Shown here piece by piece: positions 42,860-51,756 of a stretch of 64,000 nt of DNA. The stretch is from Oceanobacillus sojae (lineage in GTDB: Bacteria; Bacillota; Bacilli; Bacillales; Amphibacillaceae): the NCBI RefSeq assembly GCF_007991515.1, contig NZ_BJYM01000008.1, forward strand, positions 124,001 to 188,000, written 5' to 3'. Each line of letters opens with the position of its first letter. Positions within the stretch are counted from its first letter, which is position 1. The notes below the pieces were generated by a model, which was not told the DNA's origin, made no database searches, and saw only the letters and a program-made list of their open reading frames with translations. The position numbers and the translations under genes are program-made.

Positions 42860-43684
42860 ATGTATATAACCATTAATGATAATCAATTATATTATGAGGT
42901 TCATGGAAATGAAGAAGGGGAAACAATATTTTTTATACATGGGGCACCAGGGCTGAGTGACTGCCGGGGCGATATAAAATCTTTTTCTGCTTTGGGTGAC
43001 AAGTATCGTTTAGTTTTTCTGGATATGAGAGGGTCTGGACGTTCTGAAAATAATCCGCCTTTTACGCATGAACAATGGACTGCTGATATAGAAGAATTAA
43101 GAAAGCATTTAGTTGGTGGACCAATAATTATATTAGGTGGTTCCTATGGCGGTTTTCTCACTCTTGAGTATGTATTAAGATACCCAGAAAATGTTACACA
43201 TGTATTACTTAGAGACACCTCAGCAAATAATGAATTTGATCATTTATCAATTGATAAAGCCTTAGAGAGCAATTTACCGGGAATTACAGAAGACGGTATA
43301 AACAGGTTATTTAAGGGTGAAGTAGGATCAAACGAAGAATTAAAGGAGATGTTTGCTGCTATCCAGCCGTTATATACAGTAAAATATGATGAACAAGCAG
43401 TTCAACAAAGGCTAAATTCTATTTACTATCGTTATGAGACACATAATTTTGCTTTTAAATATAATAAACCAAAATTTAATCTTGTTCCCAGTCTTCAAAA
43501 TATTAAAGTACCTACATTAGTAACTGTTGGCAGGCACGATTGGATTACTCCTGTTGAAAGCTCAGAATTAATTGCGAAGAATATCCCGAATGCGCAGCTG
43601 GTTATTTTTGAAAACAGCGGTCATTCTCCACAACAGGAAGAGAATAAAAAATTCATTCAGCTTATAAGAGATTTCCTTGTTTAG
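42860..43684 (+). CDS. Alpha/beta hydrolase, proline iminopeptidase-like
   Basis: A 274-residue S33-type hydrolase. The oxyanion region FIHGAPG, the DMRGSGRS loop, nucleophile GGSYGG near residue 93, Asp in GRHDWITP near residue 228 and His in NSGHSPQ near residue 255 complete the triad. Proline iminopeptidases release N-terminal proline from peptides, which fits the last place in this operon. Other S33 specificities are possible. Confidence 0.82.
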   Translation: MYITINDNQLYYEVHGNEEGETIFFIHGAPGLSDCRGDIKSFSALGDKYRLVFLDMRGSGRSENNPPFTHEQWTADIEELRKHLVGGPIIILGGSYGGFLTLEYVLRYPENVTHVLLRDTSANNEFDHLSIDKALESNLPGITEDGINRLFKGEVGSNEELKEMFAAIQPLYTVKYDEQAVQQRLNSIYYRYETHNFAFKYNKPKFNLVPSLQNIKVPTLVTVGRHDWITPVESSELIAKNIPNAQLVIFENSGHSPQQEENKKFIQLIRDFLV

Positions 43685-43716
43685 ATATATAAATGTTAGA
43701 TTATATAGAGACTCCC

Positions 43717-43748
43717 AAAAGTACATGCGCTATTAGTATGTACTTTTT
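43717..43748 (+). terminator. Terminator of the peptide operon
   Basis: AAAAGTACAT pairs with ATGTACTTTT around an 11-nt loop, ending in a five-T run, about 32 nt after the hydrolase stop. Confidence 0.75.
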
Positions 43749-43825
43749 ACATGTTTGGAAAACACAAAACATTAAAGAAGCGTGTATAAGAATGCTATAG
43801 AGAATAGTATCTAACCGTATATCTG

Positions 43826-43854
43826 TTGACGATATGAAAACCTTATATTAATAT
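43826..43854 (+). promoter_or_regulatory. Promoter of the ArsR-type gene
   Basis: TTGACG (43826-43831) and TAATAT (43849-43854) are 17 nt apart, 37 nt before the start codon. The -10 box lies inside the inverted repeat 43841-43875. Confidence 0.7.
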
Positions 43855-43875
43855 ATTCAATATACGAATATAAGG
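43841..43875. promoter_or_regulatory. Candidate operator over the promoter
   Basis: Perfect 9-bp arms CCTTATATT and AATATAAGG with a 17-nt centre that itself holds ATATTCAATAT. It spans the -10 box and start site, suggesting autorepression by the downstream ArsR-type protein. Confidence 0.6.
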
Positions 43876-43891
43876 TGAGGGAGGTAATGAT

Positions 43892-45028
43892 TTGGAAAGA
43901 CATTTACTTATACCAGCTTTTCCTAAGACAGAGCTAAATGCAGTCAATTCCTTAGCAATAAATCTTTTTACAAATATTCAGCTGGTTGATTACTATTTAA
44001 ATGGCTCTTCTAAGCAAAATGATTGGATAAGAAATTTTTCAGCTGATTTATCGGAAACTTCTAAAAAAGACTTGAAATTACTAAGAACGGTGTTTGCCCA
44101 TAGCGTGATTTTAAGAGATTTTTATATTAAAAAGAATTCTGATTTAACCGGGAATTGGGATTTATTTATCCAGTGGTGGGAGCAGCTTGATGAGGCCGAT
44201 ATACTGGCGCTTGTTATCTATGGAATTAGAGAAACAATGGACTATTACCATAAATACATACCCCGTATGCTGGCTGTAGAAGAAGTGATGCAGGAGGTTC
44301 GTCTGGAAGAAGAGTCATTATTTCAAGACTCTGATATGCGCAGACAAGCTGTGAAAGCAGTATTACTTAGCTGGTCTGTTCCTATCGAAAAAATAAATAA
44401 AATAGCAGAGCATTACGATAATCTATCTTTTATTAAAGAAAGTATTATCAGATTGCTCAGAACATTTTGGAATTCAGGAGTAAACCAACAGTGGCAAAGT
44501 AACCAAAGAGCTCTGGTAACATGGGTTAGGCAGCACGAAACTTTGTTGAAAAAATCCTACCCTACAAACGGAGCAGCAATTTTTGAAATAACCGGCCTAT
44601 ATCCAGACACCCGTGAATTAGAGAAAATAAACAGAGCGGAATACCTAACCTTTATACCTTCCTCCAATCTGGAGAGATTACTGACTTTTACCCGGTTCGA
44701 TAAGCATATTTATCTTATGTTTGATCCAAAAGTAGAAGCTGGTAGAAATAAAGAAAAGCTGTCAGGTTATTCTTCTGCTTTTGAAGGGTTAGGGGATATA
44801 ACAAGGCTGCAAATCATTGATTTATTAGCTGAGAATAAAGAAATGTTCGCTCAACAGATTATCCAACAACTGAATTTGAAGCAAAGCACCGTTTCACGCC
44901 ATTTAAACCAGCTGCAGCAAGCAAATCTAGTGACGGTACATCAGGAAGGAAATACAAAGTATTTTTCTATAAATGAAGATGAACTGAAAAAAGTAGCAGC
45001 GACCTTAAATTCATTTTTAAAGGTTTAG
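43892..45028 (+). CDS. ArsR-type winged-helix regulator with long N-terminal domain
   Basis: A 378-residue protein. The C-terminal 90 residues are an ArsR-like winged helix (AFEGLGDITRLQIIDLLAEN, then LKQSTVSRHLNQLQQANLV). The first 290 residues are helical, as in DUF5937-like regulators, and have no enzyme motif I know. TTG start with GGGAGG upstream. A palindrome overlies its promoter. It precedes a broken VOC gene and an acetyltransferase, which may share the transcript. Confidence 0.75.
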   Translation: MERHLLIPAFPKTELNAVNSLAINLFTNIQLVDYYLNGSSKQNDWIRNFSADLSETSKKDLKLLRTVFAHSVILRDFYIKKNSDLTGNWDLFIQWWEQLDEADILALVIYGIRETMDYYHKYIPRMLAVEEVMQEVRLEEESLFQDSDMRRQAVKAVLLSWSVPIEKINKIAEHYDNLSFIKESIIRLLRTFWNSGVNQQWQSNQRALVTWVRQHETLLKKSYPTNGAAIFEITGLYPDTRELEKINRAEYLTFIPSSNLERLLTFTRFDKHIYLMFDPKVEAGRNKEKLSGYSSAFEGLGDITRLQIIDLLAENKEMFAQQIIQQLNLKQSTVSRHLNQLQQANLVTVHQEGNTKYFSINEDELKKVAATLNSFLKV

Positions 45029-45044
45029 AAAGAGAGGGAGAAGG

Positions 45045-45428
45045 ATGACAGCATTTCAAATCGAATAGTTAAATACAATTGTTGTACCAGTAAAGGATTT
45101 AAATAGATCGATCGACTTTTATAAGAATGTATTACATTTAGAGCAGACATTTACCGACGAAAGTATGGCTTTCTTTTTGGTTAGAGCGTCTGAAGAAAAA
45201 ACGACTATACTATTACATTTAATTGATGAGCCTGAACCGGTGGAAAAAGGAGTTGTTATTGAATTTCTGGTCAATGATGTTACTTCAGCTATTTCATCGA
45301 TGAAAAGGAAACATACAGAAGTCATTCAAGAACCTGTTAATAGACCTTGGGGTGTGAAAGAAGCAGTCATTTCTGATCCTGATGGATACAGAATTTGGAT
45401 TGTAGAAAATTTAACCCATGTAAAATAG
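45045..45428 (+). pseudogene. VOC (glyoxalase/bleomycin-resistance) family gene with an early stop codon
   Basis: From ATG 45045, well spaced after GAGGGAGAAGG, the frame reads MTAFQIE, then TAG at 45066-45068, then LNTIVVPVKDLNRSIDFYKN and a full VOC domain to WIVENLTHVK. A CAG to TAG change at codon 8 would explain it. No good restart codon follows until 45165, which is inside the fold. The rest of the gene is intact, so the event looks recent, or is a sequencing error. Confidence 0.75.
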
Positions 45429-45440
45429 CGAGGAGTGATG

Positions 45441-45935
45441 ATGGAAGTGAAAATTGAAAAAGCAGCTACAGAGCATGCAAAGGAAATTGCTGCAATTTGT
45501 TCCTCTGGATGGAGACAGACAGTAGCAGGGAAGTTCAGTCAGGATTATCAGGATAAGAATGTCACAAAATGGTATACTCCGGAACGCATTAAGCAGGATA
45601 TAGAAATAGGCTCCTATACCCATACTGCCATTATTGATTCAAAGGTGGCAGGCGTCATTGGCGGTAAGGTCATGGACTCTGGTGTAAGCAGGCTTTTCGT
45701 ATTATATGTTGATGAAAAATATCGGTATCAGGGAATAGGGAAACAATTATTAGAAATATTTACAAAGGAACACAAAGAGCAAGGCGCAACAGAGCAGTGG
45801 GTGTCTGTGCAGGACGATAATCAAAGGGGGATTCCATTCTATGAGGCAAGAGGATTTATGTTGCGTGAAAAAAGAAACGGGATGACGGATACTGGCGAAG
45901 CTTTTGTGAATTTGCAGTATTCAAGGAGCATTTAG
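45441..45935 (+). CDS. GNAT family N-acetyltransferase
   Basis: A 164-residue acetyltransferase. The acetyl-CoA-binding motif A is LFVLYVDEKYRYQGIGKQLL (Q-G-I-G-K) near residues 88-107, followed by the GIPFYEARGF motif B near residue 140. ATG 45441 lies 5 nt after AGGAG. Two near in-frame starts (45435 GTG, 45438 ATG) are possible. The substrate is unknown. It follows the broken VOC gene by 12 nt. Confidence 0.85.
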   Translation: MEVKIEKAATEHAKEIAAICSSGWRQTVAGKFSQDYQDKNVTKWYTPERIKQDIEIGSYTHTAIIDSKVAGVIGGKVMDSGVSRLFVLYVDEKYRYQGIGKQLLEIFTKEHKEQGATEQWVSVQDDNQRGIPFYEARGFMLREKRNGMTDTGEAFVNLQYSRSI

Positions 45936-46169
45936 TTTTATTCTTAACTTTCCGATCCAAGTAGTATTTTTCTTCCTTTATGCTTCGAAATTAATATGTA
46001 AAAATTGAATCTTTTGTAATATAGAAAAGCGAAATGATTGAATATTGGAAGTAGAATAAAGTGAGATGTAGTTATGATGCAATGTGGCTGTGATAAACTT
46101 GAATGGGTGAATACTTTATTATAAGAATTGAATAAAAAAAGTAGTTTTAGTTAATAGGAGGCTTAAATT

Positions 46170-46982
46170 ATGACAAAAATAATTATAGACGATAGTATAA
46201 TAAATGAAATACCTGTATTAAGTATATATCCAGAAAAAATAGTCAAAGCCCCATTAGTTTTTTATATTCATGGTTATGGTGCTGATAGAGAACAAGCATT
46301 AGACTATGGATATATGCTTGCTAAAAAAAGTTTTTATTATGTGAGTATAGATTGTAAAGACCATGGTAAGAGAAAAAAAGCCAATAAAAACAGTAAGTTT
46401 TCTTCCGTGTTCCCTCTGGATACTGGGTTGGATACATATGTCCATATGCATGAAATTATTGAGCAGGCAGGTATTGATATACAATATTTAATTGATTATT
46501 TTAAAAATAAGGAACAAATTGATGCTGATAGAATCGGAGTATCAGGGTTCTCCATGGGAGGATACGCTTCATTTTATGTAGCTGCAAATAATCCCGCTAT
46601 TAAGGCTGCAGTGCCAGTGGCCGGTAAACCCGCTTTTGAGAAGGCATGGGAAGATAGCATTGCATCAACTGCTACTTATGAACAATGGAAGATACCGCTT
46701 CAAGACGTAAAAAGCGAAATAAAAGAACGTACGGAATTTTTCCGGAAGATAGATCCATTTGAAAAATTCAGTAATTTTTCCCCCAAGCCCTTATTAATTA
46801 TTAATGGTGATCAAGACATGGATTCTATTTTTATCTACTCGTTGGAGCTCTATAAGAAGCTATTGCCACTTTACTCTGAACATCCAGATAAACTCCAGCT
46901 TAGTATGCCTTTTATTAACCACCAATTTGATTATAATATGAAACTAAAAGCAAGCAATTGGTTTAAAAAATATCTTGGTTAG
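46170..46982 (+). CDS. Alpha/beta hydrolase, prolyl-oligopeptidase-like esterase
   Basis: A 270-residue hydrolase. FYIHGYGADREQ forms the oxyanion region, GFSMGG near residue 126 holds the nucleophile Ser, Asp lies in INGDQDMDS near residue 213 and His in INHQF near residue 250. It resembles Bacillus YitV-type esterases. AGGAGG-like site (ATAGGAGG) upstream. The region 45936-46169 before it holds no gene. Role unknown. Confidence 0.8.
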   Translation: MTKIIIDDSIINEIPVLSIYPEKIVKAPLVFYIHGYGADREQALDYGYMLAKKSFYYVSIDCKDHGKRKKANKNSKFSSVFPLDTGLDTYVHMHEIIEQAGIDIQYLIDYFKNKEQIDADRIGVSGFSMGGYASFYVAANNPAIKAAVPVAGKPAFEKAWEDSIASTATYEQWKIPLQDVKSEIKERTEFFRKIDPFEKFSNFSPKPLLIINGDQDMDSIFIYSLELYKKLLPLYSEHPDKLQLSMPFINHQFDYNMKLKASNWFKKYLG

Positions 46983-47037
46983 TATTTGATTGAGGATACA
47001 AGCAAATTTAAATCTACAACACAATCGAGGAATTCAT

Positions 47038-48495
47038 ATGAACTTTAAATTGGACCGTTCAGCAAAATCTCCATTATATCAACAAATAGCAGCATATATC
47101 GAAAACGGAATTTCTACAGGTGAGTTTTCTCCGGACACTGCGTTGCCTTCAGAACGTCAGCTGGCGAAAGAACTACAGGTTAATCGTAGCACAGTAGTTG
47201 CCGCTTATGATGAGCTGCAATCGATAGGAATTGTTGAAAGAAGAAAAGGCAGCGGAACACATATCAGTACAGATATTTGGGGGATTTCCGATAAAAGAAT
47301 CCCTAACTGGGGAAGGTATGTGGAGGATGGTTCGTTTCTTCCTAATTTGCCATTAGTTCAAAAAATACGGACAGAAACCCAAAATAATGACATGATAAAT
47401 ATGGCAAGCGGGGAATTAGCAGCTGACTTGTTCCCTGCAGAGCAGTTCCATTCTATTTTTAAAGAGAAGCCATTTACAGAGCATCTGGGCTATGATCACC
47501 CTCAAGGAAATATTAATTTGAGGGAAACCATTTCCAATCATCTCTATGCATATAAAAGAATCTCTAACGATGCAGAATCTATTCTGATCACATCCGGTGC
47601 GCAGCAGGCACTTCACTTAATCGTACAATGTTTACTGAAGCCGGGAGATGCAGTAGCGATAGAGGACCCGTCTTATGCTTATTCATTGCCTTTATTTAAA
47701 TCAGCAGGTTTACGTACCTATTTATTAAAAAGCGATGAACACGGAATCAACCCGGAGGATATAATTGAATTGCATAAAAAGCACCGTATACGGATGGTAT
47801 TTATCAATCCTGATTTTCAAAATCCGACTGGTGTGCAGATGCCGTTAAGCAGAAGAAAAAGAATATTAGAGATTTCATCTGATTATGGTATTCCTATTGT
47901 AGAGGATGACCCGTACAGTATTACGGCGTTTAATGGGAATGTAGCATCTTCTTTAAAGCGGATGGATAATAACGGAAATGTATTATATATCAGTTCCTTA
48001 TCCAAAATTGTCGCCTCTGGATTACGGATCGGCTGGATTGTTGGTCCGGAAAAAGTAATCCAGCGTTTAGCTGATGCCAAACAGCAGATTGATTTCGGAC
48101 ACAGTATTTTTCCGCAGTGGGTGGCAAATGAATTTATTGGTTCTCCGCAATTTGATGAGCATATTCATAAGGTTAGACAGCAGCTGGAAGTACGCAGAAA
48201 ACAATTATCAAAAGCGCTTATTCATTTTTTGGGAGATAAGGTGGAGTTTATCGAACCAAATGGCGGGATTCATTTATGGTGTAAACTGAAAGAACCTGTC
48301 GATGAATTTCAATTGCTGAATGAATCTATGAAAAGAGGACTTGCTTTTGTTCCCGGATCTATTTTTGGTGAGAGCAAAGGGTTCGTTCGTTTCACTTATG
48401 GCAGAAGTAATCCTTCAGATATTTGGAAGGGGATATCTAGACTTTCTGAAGCTCTTCAGCATTTGCATAAAAGTAACCCATCTATTAATAACTAA
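47038..48495 (+). CDS. MocR/PdxR-type PLP-dependent regulator (GntR + aminotransferase)
   Basis: A 485-residue fusion protein. Residues 1-75 are a GntR winged helix (SPLYQQIAAYIENG, SERQLAKELQVNRSTVVAAYDEL). Residues about 110-480 form a fold-type I aminotransferase domain with SGAQQAL, NPDFQNPTG, and the PLP lysine in ISSLSKIVASGLRIG. ATG 47038 follows GAGGA. The frame extends 48 nt further upstream without a site. MocR proteins regulate vitamin B6, GABA or taurine-type genes. The target here is not obvious. Confidence 0.9.
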   Translation: MNFKLDRSAKSPLYQQIAAYIENGISTGEFSPDTALPSERQLAKELQVNRSTVVAAYDELQSIGIVERRKGSGTHISTDIWGISDKRIPNWGRYVEDGSFLPNLPLVQKIRTETQNNDMINMASGELAADLFPAEQFHSIFKEKPFTEHLGYDHPQGNINLRETISNHLYAYKRISNDAESILITSGAQQALHLIVQCLLKPGDAVAIEDPSYAYSLPLFKSAGLRTYLLKSDEHGINPEDIIELHKKHRIRMVFINPDFQNPTGVQMPLSRRKRILEISSDYGIPIVEDDPYSITAFNGNVASSLKRMDNNGNVLYISSLSKIVASGLRIGWIVGPEKVIQRLADAKQQIDFGHSIFPQWVANEFIGSPQFDEHIHKVRQQLEVRRKQLSKALIHFLGDKVEFIEPNGGIHLWCKLKEPVDEFQLLNESMKRGLAFVPGSIFGESKGFVRFTYGRSNPSDIWKGISRLSEALQHLHKSNPSINN

Positions 48496-48513
48496 AGTGG
48501 ATGGGTTATTTTT
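48474..48513 (+). terminator. Terminator overlapping the end of the MocR gene
   Basis: TAACCCATC pairs with GATGGGTTA and is followed by TTTTT. The left arm lies within the last codons of the MocR-type gene. Confidence 0.75.
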
Positions 48514-48647
48514 ATGCGAATTGGATGGTATCATTATTCAAATATACGCTACAATGAAAGTTAGGATAAAATTGAAATTTATTAGCAAGTAACGCTGTCT
48601 TCTATTAAAGCAGGAAATGCAGCTTATTAGGGAGTTGGAATTTAGAA

Positions 48648-49070
48648 ATGACATGGACCTTTGTATTAATCACGATAGCAGGAATTATAGTGAAATTTTT
48701 AACCAGCCCACCGAGTGCTTTGGTCGGATGGTTCTTAAATAAATTTGAGTTACATCCAAAAATTGATGTATCAAACAGTACTGTACTATTCGATGGAGAA
48801 TACTTGGATGAAGACGAAAAAAGCAGATTTATAGATTCTTTTAATAAAGCTCAATTTTTAAACAAGAATCATATCTTTCCTGGCAAGGAAGAGTTATTTC
48901 TCCATCCTGAAACAAATATTACACCATATATTGTTCATTTTAAAAAGAAGAATAAAGAAATGACATTCCATGTTTTCAACTATGAAAATCATGTTGATGT
49001 AGTGAAACAATGGAAGAAAAAAATGGCTTCCTACACCCTTGATTCTGAGTATCTGCAAAGGAAGCTTTGA
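48648..49070 (+). CDS. YfmQ-like protein
   Basis: A 140-residue protein with one N-terminal membrane segment (WTFVLITIAGIIVKFL) and a soluble part that follows B. subtilis YfmQ from memory (LVGWFLNKFELHPKI, IFPGKEELFLHPE, HVDVVKQWKKK). Function is unknown. Another small membrane protein follows. Confidence 0.7.
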   Translation: MTWTFVLITIAGIIVKFLTSPPSALVGWFLNKFELHPKIDVSNSTVLFDGEYLDEDEKSRFIDSFNKAQFLNKNHIFPGKEELFLHPETNITPYIVHFKKKNKEMTFHVFNYENHVDVVKQWKKKMASYTLDSEYLQRKL

Positions 49071-49154
49071 CAGACAGCAAGCCGCGCAATGCCTGAGGCT
49101 GTGTGAATGAAGCTGTATGAACTATTTAATTTTTTGAAAGGTGGGGAAGGAAGC

Positions 49155-49343
49155 ATGATGAACATCCTTATCATAGTGGTTATTGTTGTATGTATTCTTG
49201 CATTGATTGGAACGCTTCTTATCACAAGAATGCTTGATGACAATTACGAACGTAAGAAAAGCTTCTCAAGTCTCTCTTATATTTATTTTCTTGGTTTGCC
49301 TGCGATTATTTTAGCTTCGGTTCTTATATGGGTTTTTATCTAG
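49155..49343 (+). CDS. Small membrane protein, unknown
   Basis: A 62-residue protein with two membrane segments (MNILIIVVIVVCILALIG and YFLGLPAIILASVLIW) joined by a charged loop. GGGGAAGG precedes the ATG. It ends just before a strong terminator, probably on the same transcript as the YfmQ-like gene. No family recognised. Confidence 0.55.
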   Translation: MMNILIIVVIVVCILALIGTLLITRMLDDNYERKKSFSSLSYIYFLGLPAIILASVLIWVFI

Positions 49344-49377
49344 TATCTTACTTAAAGTTTTAGATTGGATGTATACG

Positions 49378-49423
49378 CAGCAATAGAACTTCTATTATAT
49401 AGGAAGTTCTATTGCTGTTTTTT
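49378..49423 (+). terminator. Strong terminator
   Basis: A perfect 15-bp stem, CAGCAATAGAACTTC/GAAGTTCTATTGCTG, with a 10-nt loop, is followed by a run of six or more T residues. Confidence 0.9.
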
Positions 49424-49546
49424 GATTTTTAAATAAAATTATCCCGGTGCTGAAATAATAAAATCAATCTATCTAACAGTTGCTTATGTAAGTGATTATT
49501 CGCTATCATAAAGGAATAAACAGAATGAAAGTGAGAGGAATAAAAA

Positions 49547-50521
49547 ATGCGTAAACTAAATATTGCTAACCTGGATACACCAATTAAAAAACTGGAAAAA
49601 CTGAGCGATAAGCTGGGGAAAAATATCTTTATGAAGCGCGATGATTTTACGGGTATTGAAGTCTCAGGCAACAAAGTAAGAAAGCTGGAGTATATTATTG
49701 CCTATGCGCTGGATAATGGCTACGATACCATTATTACAACAGGTGCTATTCAATCAAATCATGCCCGGGCGACTGCTGCTGTCTGTGCGATGATGAATTT
49801 AGAGTGCCACCTGGTACTTAGAGGTGAAGTAAAAGAATATGAAGGAAATTTATTCCAGGATGATATGCTTGGAGCAAATGTAAATATTATTCCTCCCAGT
49901 GCATCAAGGGAAGATGCGATGGAGGAGCTGAAGCAAAAGCTGGAATCTCAAAAGAAAAAAGTATTGATTATTCCGGTTGGTGCATCAAATGCAATCGGGT
50001 CTTACGGTTATATTAATTGCTACAACGAAATTATAAAGCAGGAAGTAGAGATGGGTATTCATTTTGATTCTATCAACCTTGCAATCGGATCTGGCGGAAC
50101 ATATGCAGGACTCTGGTATGCAAATGAAGAAGCCGATACCAGAAAGAAAATCATTGGCTATTCTGTTGACCAGATAGCAGAAGTGTTCAAAGAAGATGTG
50201 ATGAAAATTGTAATTGATCTGGAAGACACTGACCATCATTTTGATTCTATTTCCATTAATGACAGCTATATTGGACTTGGCTACGGTCAAGCAACAGATG
50301 AAGAACTGGCATTTTATATGGACGTTGCTAAAAGCGAGGGAATTATTCTTGACCCAGTTTATACAGGAAAAGCTTTTAAAGGATTAGTAACCGAAATAAA
50401 AAATGGGAATTATGATGATCAAGAAAATATTCTATTCATTCATACCGGAGGACAGCAAGGATATACAAAAGAGATGAGAGAGAGAATGAAGGATGTTTTA
50501 AGAAAGAATGACAGGGCGTAA
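49547..50521 (+). CDS. D-cysteine desulfhydrase / ACC-deaminase family PLP enzyme
   Basis: A 324-residue fold-type II PLP enzyme. The lysine motif is SGNKVRKLEY near residue 43, substrate region GAIQSNHARATA near residue 68, and the glycine-rich phosphate loop GSGGTYAG near residue 185. These match D-cysteine desulfhydrase (DcyD), which splits D-cysteine to pyruvate, sulfide and ammonia. ACC deaminase activity cannot be excluded. GTGAGAGG lies upstream of the ATG. Single gene with a terminator. Confidence 0.85.
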   Translation: MRKLNIANLDTPIKKLEKLSDKLGKNIFMKRDDFTGIEVSGNKVRKLEYIIAYALDNGYDTIITTGAIQSNHARATAAVCAMMNLECHLVLRGEVKEYEGNLFQDDMLGANVNIIPPSASREDAMEELKQKLESQKKKVLIIPVGASNAIGSYGYINCYNEIIKQEVEMGIHFDSINLAIGSGGTYAGLWYANEEADTRKKIIGYSVDQIAEVFKEDVMKIVIDLEDTDHHFDSISINDSYIGLGYGQATDEELAFYMDVAKSEGIILDPVYTGKAFKGLVTEIKNGNYDDQENILFIHTGGQQGYTKEMRERMKDVLRKNDRA

Positions 50522-50568
50522 TTTTTATTTGCAGAAAGCTATGATAGTGCACGTATAAGCTTCCACTT

Positions 50569-50614
50569 AAAAAGACAAGGGGATATTGTGAAAACAGTAT
50601 TTCTTTGTCTTTTT
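50569..50614 (+). terminator. Terminator after the DcyD-like gene
   Basis: AAAAAGACAA pairs with TTGTCTTTTT, with further weaker pairs inside, ending in five T residues. Confidence 0.6.
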
Positions 50615-50754
50615 ACATAAATGTGATGAAGACATTGTTACCTGGAAGATTCGGTGAATTACAGAGGTTATATCACTTGGTGTACAATAGAGAAAAGGAT
50701 GTTGAAACGAACAGACAGAATATTTTGCAGGTCTTAAAGATGGGGGGAAATAAA

Positions 50755-51672
50755 TTGAGAATTTGGAAAGAAAATAAACATTGCATTTTAATCAAAACAC
50801 CTGAACTATTTGATTTTAAGACAAATTTAAATTATTTACGGAGAGACCCCAATGAATGCATGTATGAGATAGAAGAAGATAGAATTACACGTGTGATTGA
50901 AATAAATCATCTGCGTACGTTGGTACGTATAAGTGAAGCAGACAGTGAATATTTGGCTGTGGAGTTTTTAGCCGGGGGGAAGCTGGAATCAATGGAAGAC
51001 AAGAAAGCAATAGTACGCTATGTTGAAGAGTGGTTTGATTTTGAAACCGATCTTATACCCTTTTATAAAATGGGAAGCAAGGATCCATTGCTTGAGCAGG
51101 CTATTGAAAGATTTTATGGCCTCAGAATTATAGGATTACACGATTTATTTGAAGCCCTGTGCTGGGGAATTTTGGGGCAACAGATTAATCTGACATTTGC
51201 GTATACGTTAAAACGTCAATTTGTTGAAAAATTTGGTGAGACCTTGGAATATGAAGGGAAAATTTATTGGATTTTCCCTTCATTTGATAAAATTTCTGGA
51301 TTAAGTCCTGAAGATATGTCTGACATTAAAATGACAAAAAAGAAAAGGGAATATATTATCGGTATCGCTGAGCTGATGGCAAAGGGAGATTTGACAAAAG
51401 AAAAATTGCTGTATTTAGATGAGTTGAAGCAAGCCGAAAGAGAGTTGACCCAAATTAGGGGGATCGGTCCATGGACTGCTAATTATGTGTTAATGCGCTG
51501 TCTGCGCTATCCGGATGCTTTTCCTATTGATGATGCAGGGTTGATCAATGCTATTAAACTGGTCACGGAAATGGAGCGGAAACCAACAAAAGAAGAGATT
51601 AGAGAATTGACATCAGAATGGAAGAACTGGGAGTCCTATGCTACATTTTATTTATGGAGAATGTTGTATTAA
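50755..51672 (+). CDS. DNA-3-methyladenine glycosylase, AlkA type
   Basis: A 305-residue base-excision repair enzyme of the HhH-GPD superfamily. The helix-hairpin-helix region reads QIRGIGPWTANYVLMR near residue 230, followed by the catalytic Asp in FPIDDAGL. The N-terminal AlkA_N-like beta domain precedes it. It removes alkylated bases such as 3-methyladenine. TTG 50755 has a GGGGGG stretch 7 nt upstream. ATG 50740 is also possible. The frame is open back to 50605 without convincing homology. Confidence 0.82.
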   Translation: MRIWKENKHCILIKTPELFDFKTNLNYLRRDPNECMYEIEEDRITRVIEINHLRTLVRISEADSEYLAVEFLAGGKLESMEDKKAIVRYVEEWFDFETDLIPFYKMGSKDPLLEQAIERFYGLRIIGLHDLFEALCWGILGQQINLTFAYTLKRQFVEKFGETLEYEGKIYWIFPSFDKISGLSPEDMSDIKMTKKKREYIIGIAELMAKGDLTKEKLLYLDELKQAERELTQIRGIGPWTANYVLMRCLRYPDAFPIDDAGLINAIKLVTEMERKPTKEEIRELTSEWKNWESYATFYLWRMLY

Positions 51673-51756
51673 TTGTATTAAACAGTATAAGTTCATCGAT
51701 CCGTAGAGCAGGAATAATTTAGATGCGTAAATTAAATCATGAAGGGGTAAATTTAG

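Noticed and set aside
50605..50754. N-terminal extension of the AlkA-type glycosylase
   Set aside because: The extra 50 codons show no homology I know and overlap a terminator; a start near 50740-50755 fits the family.
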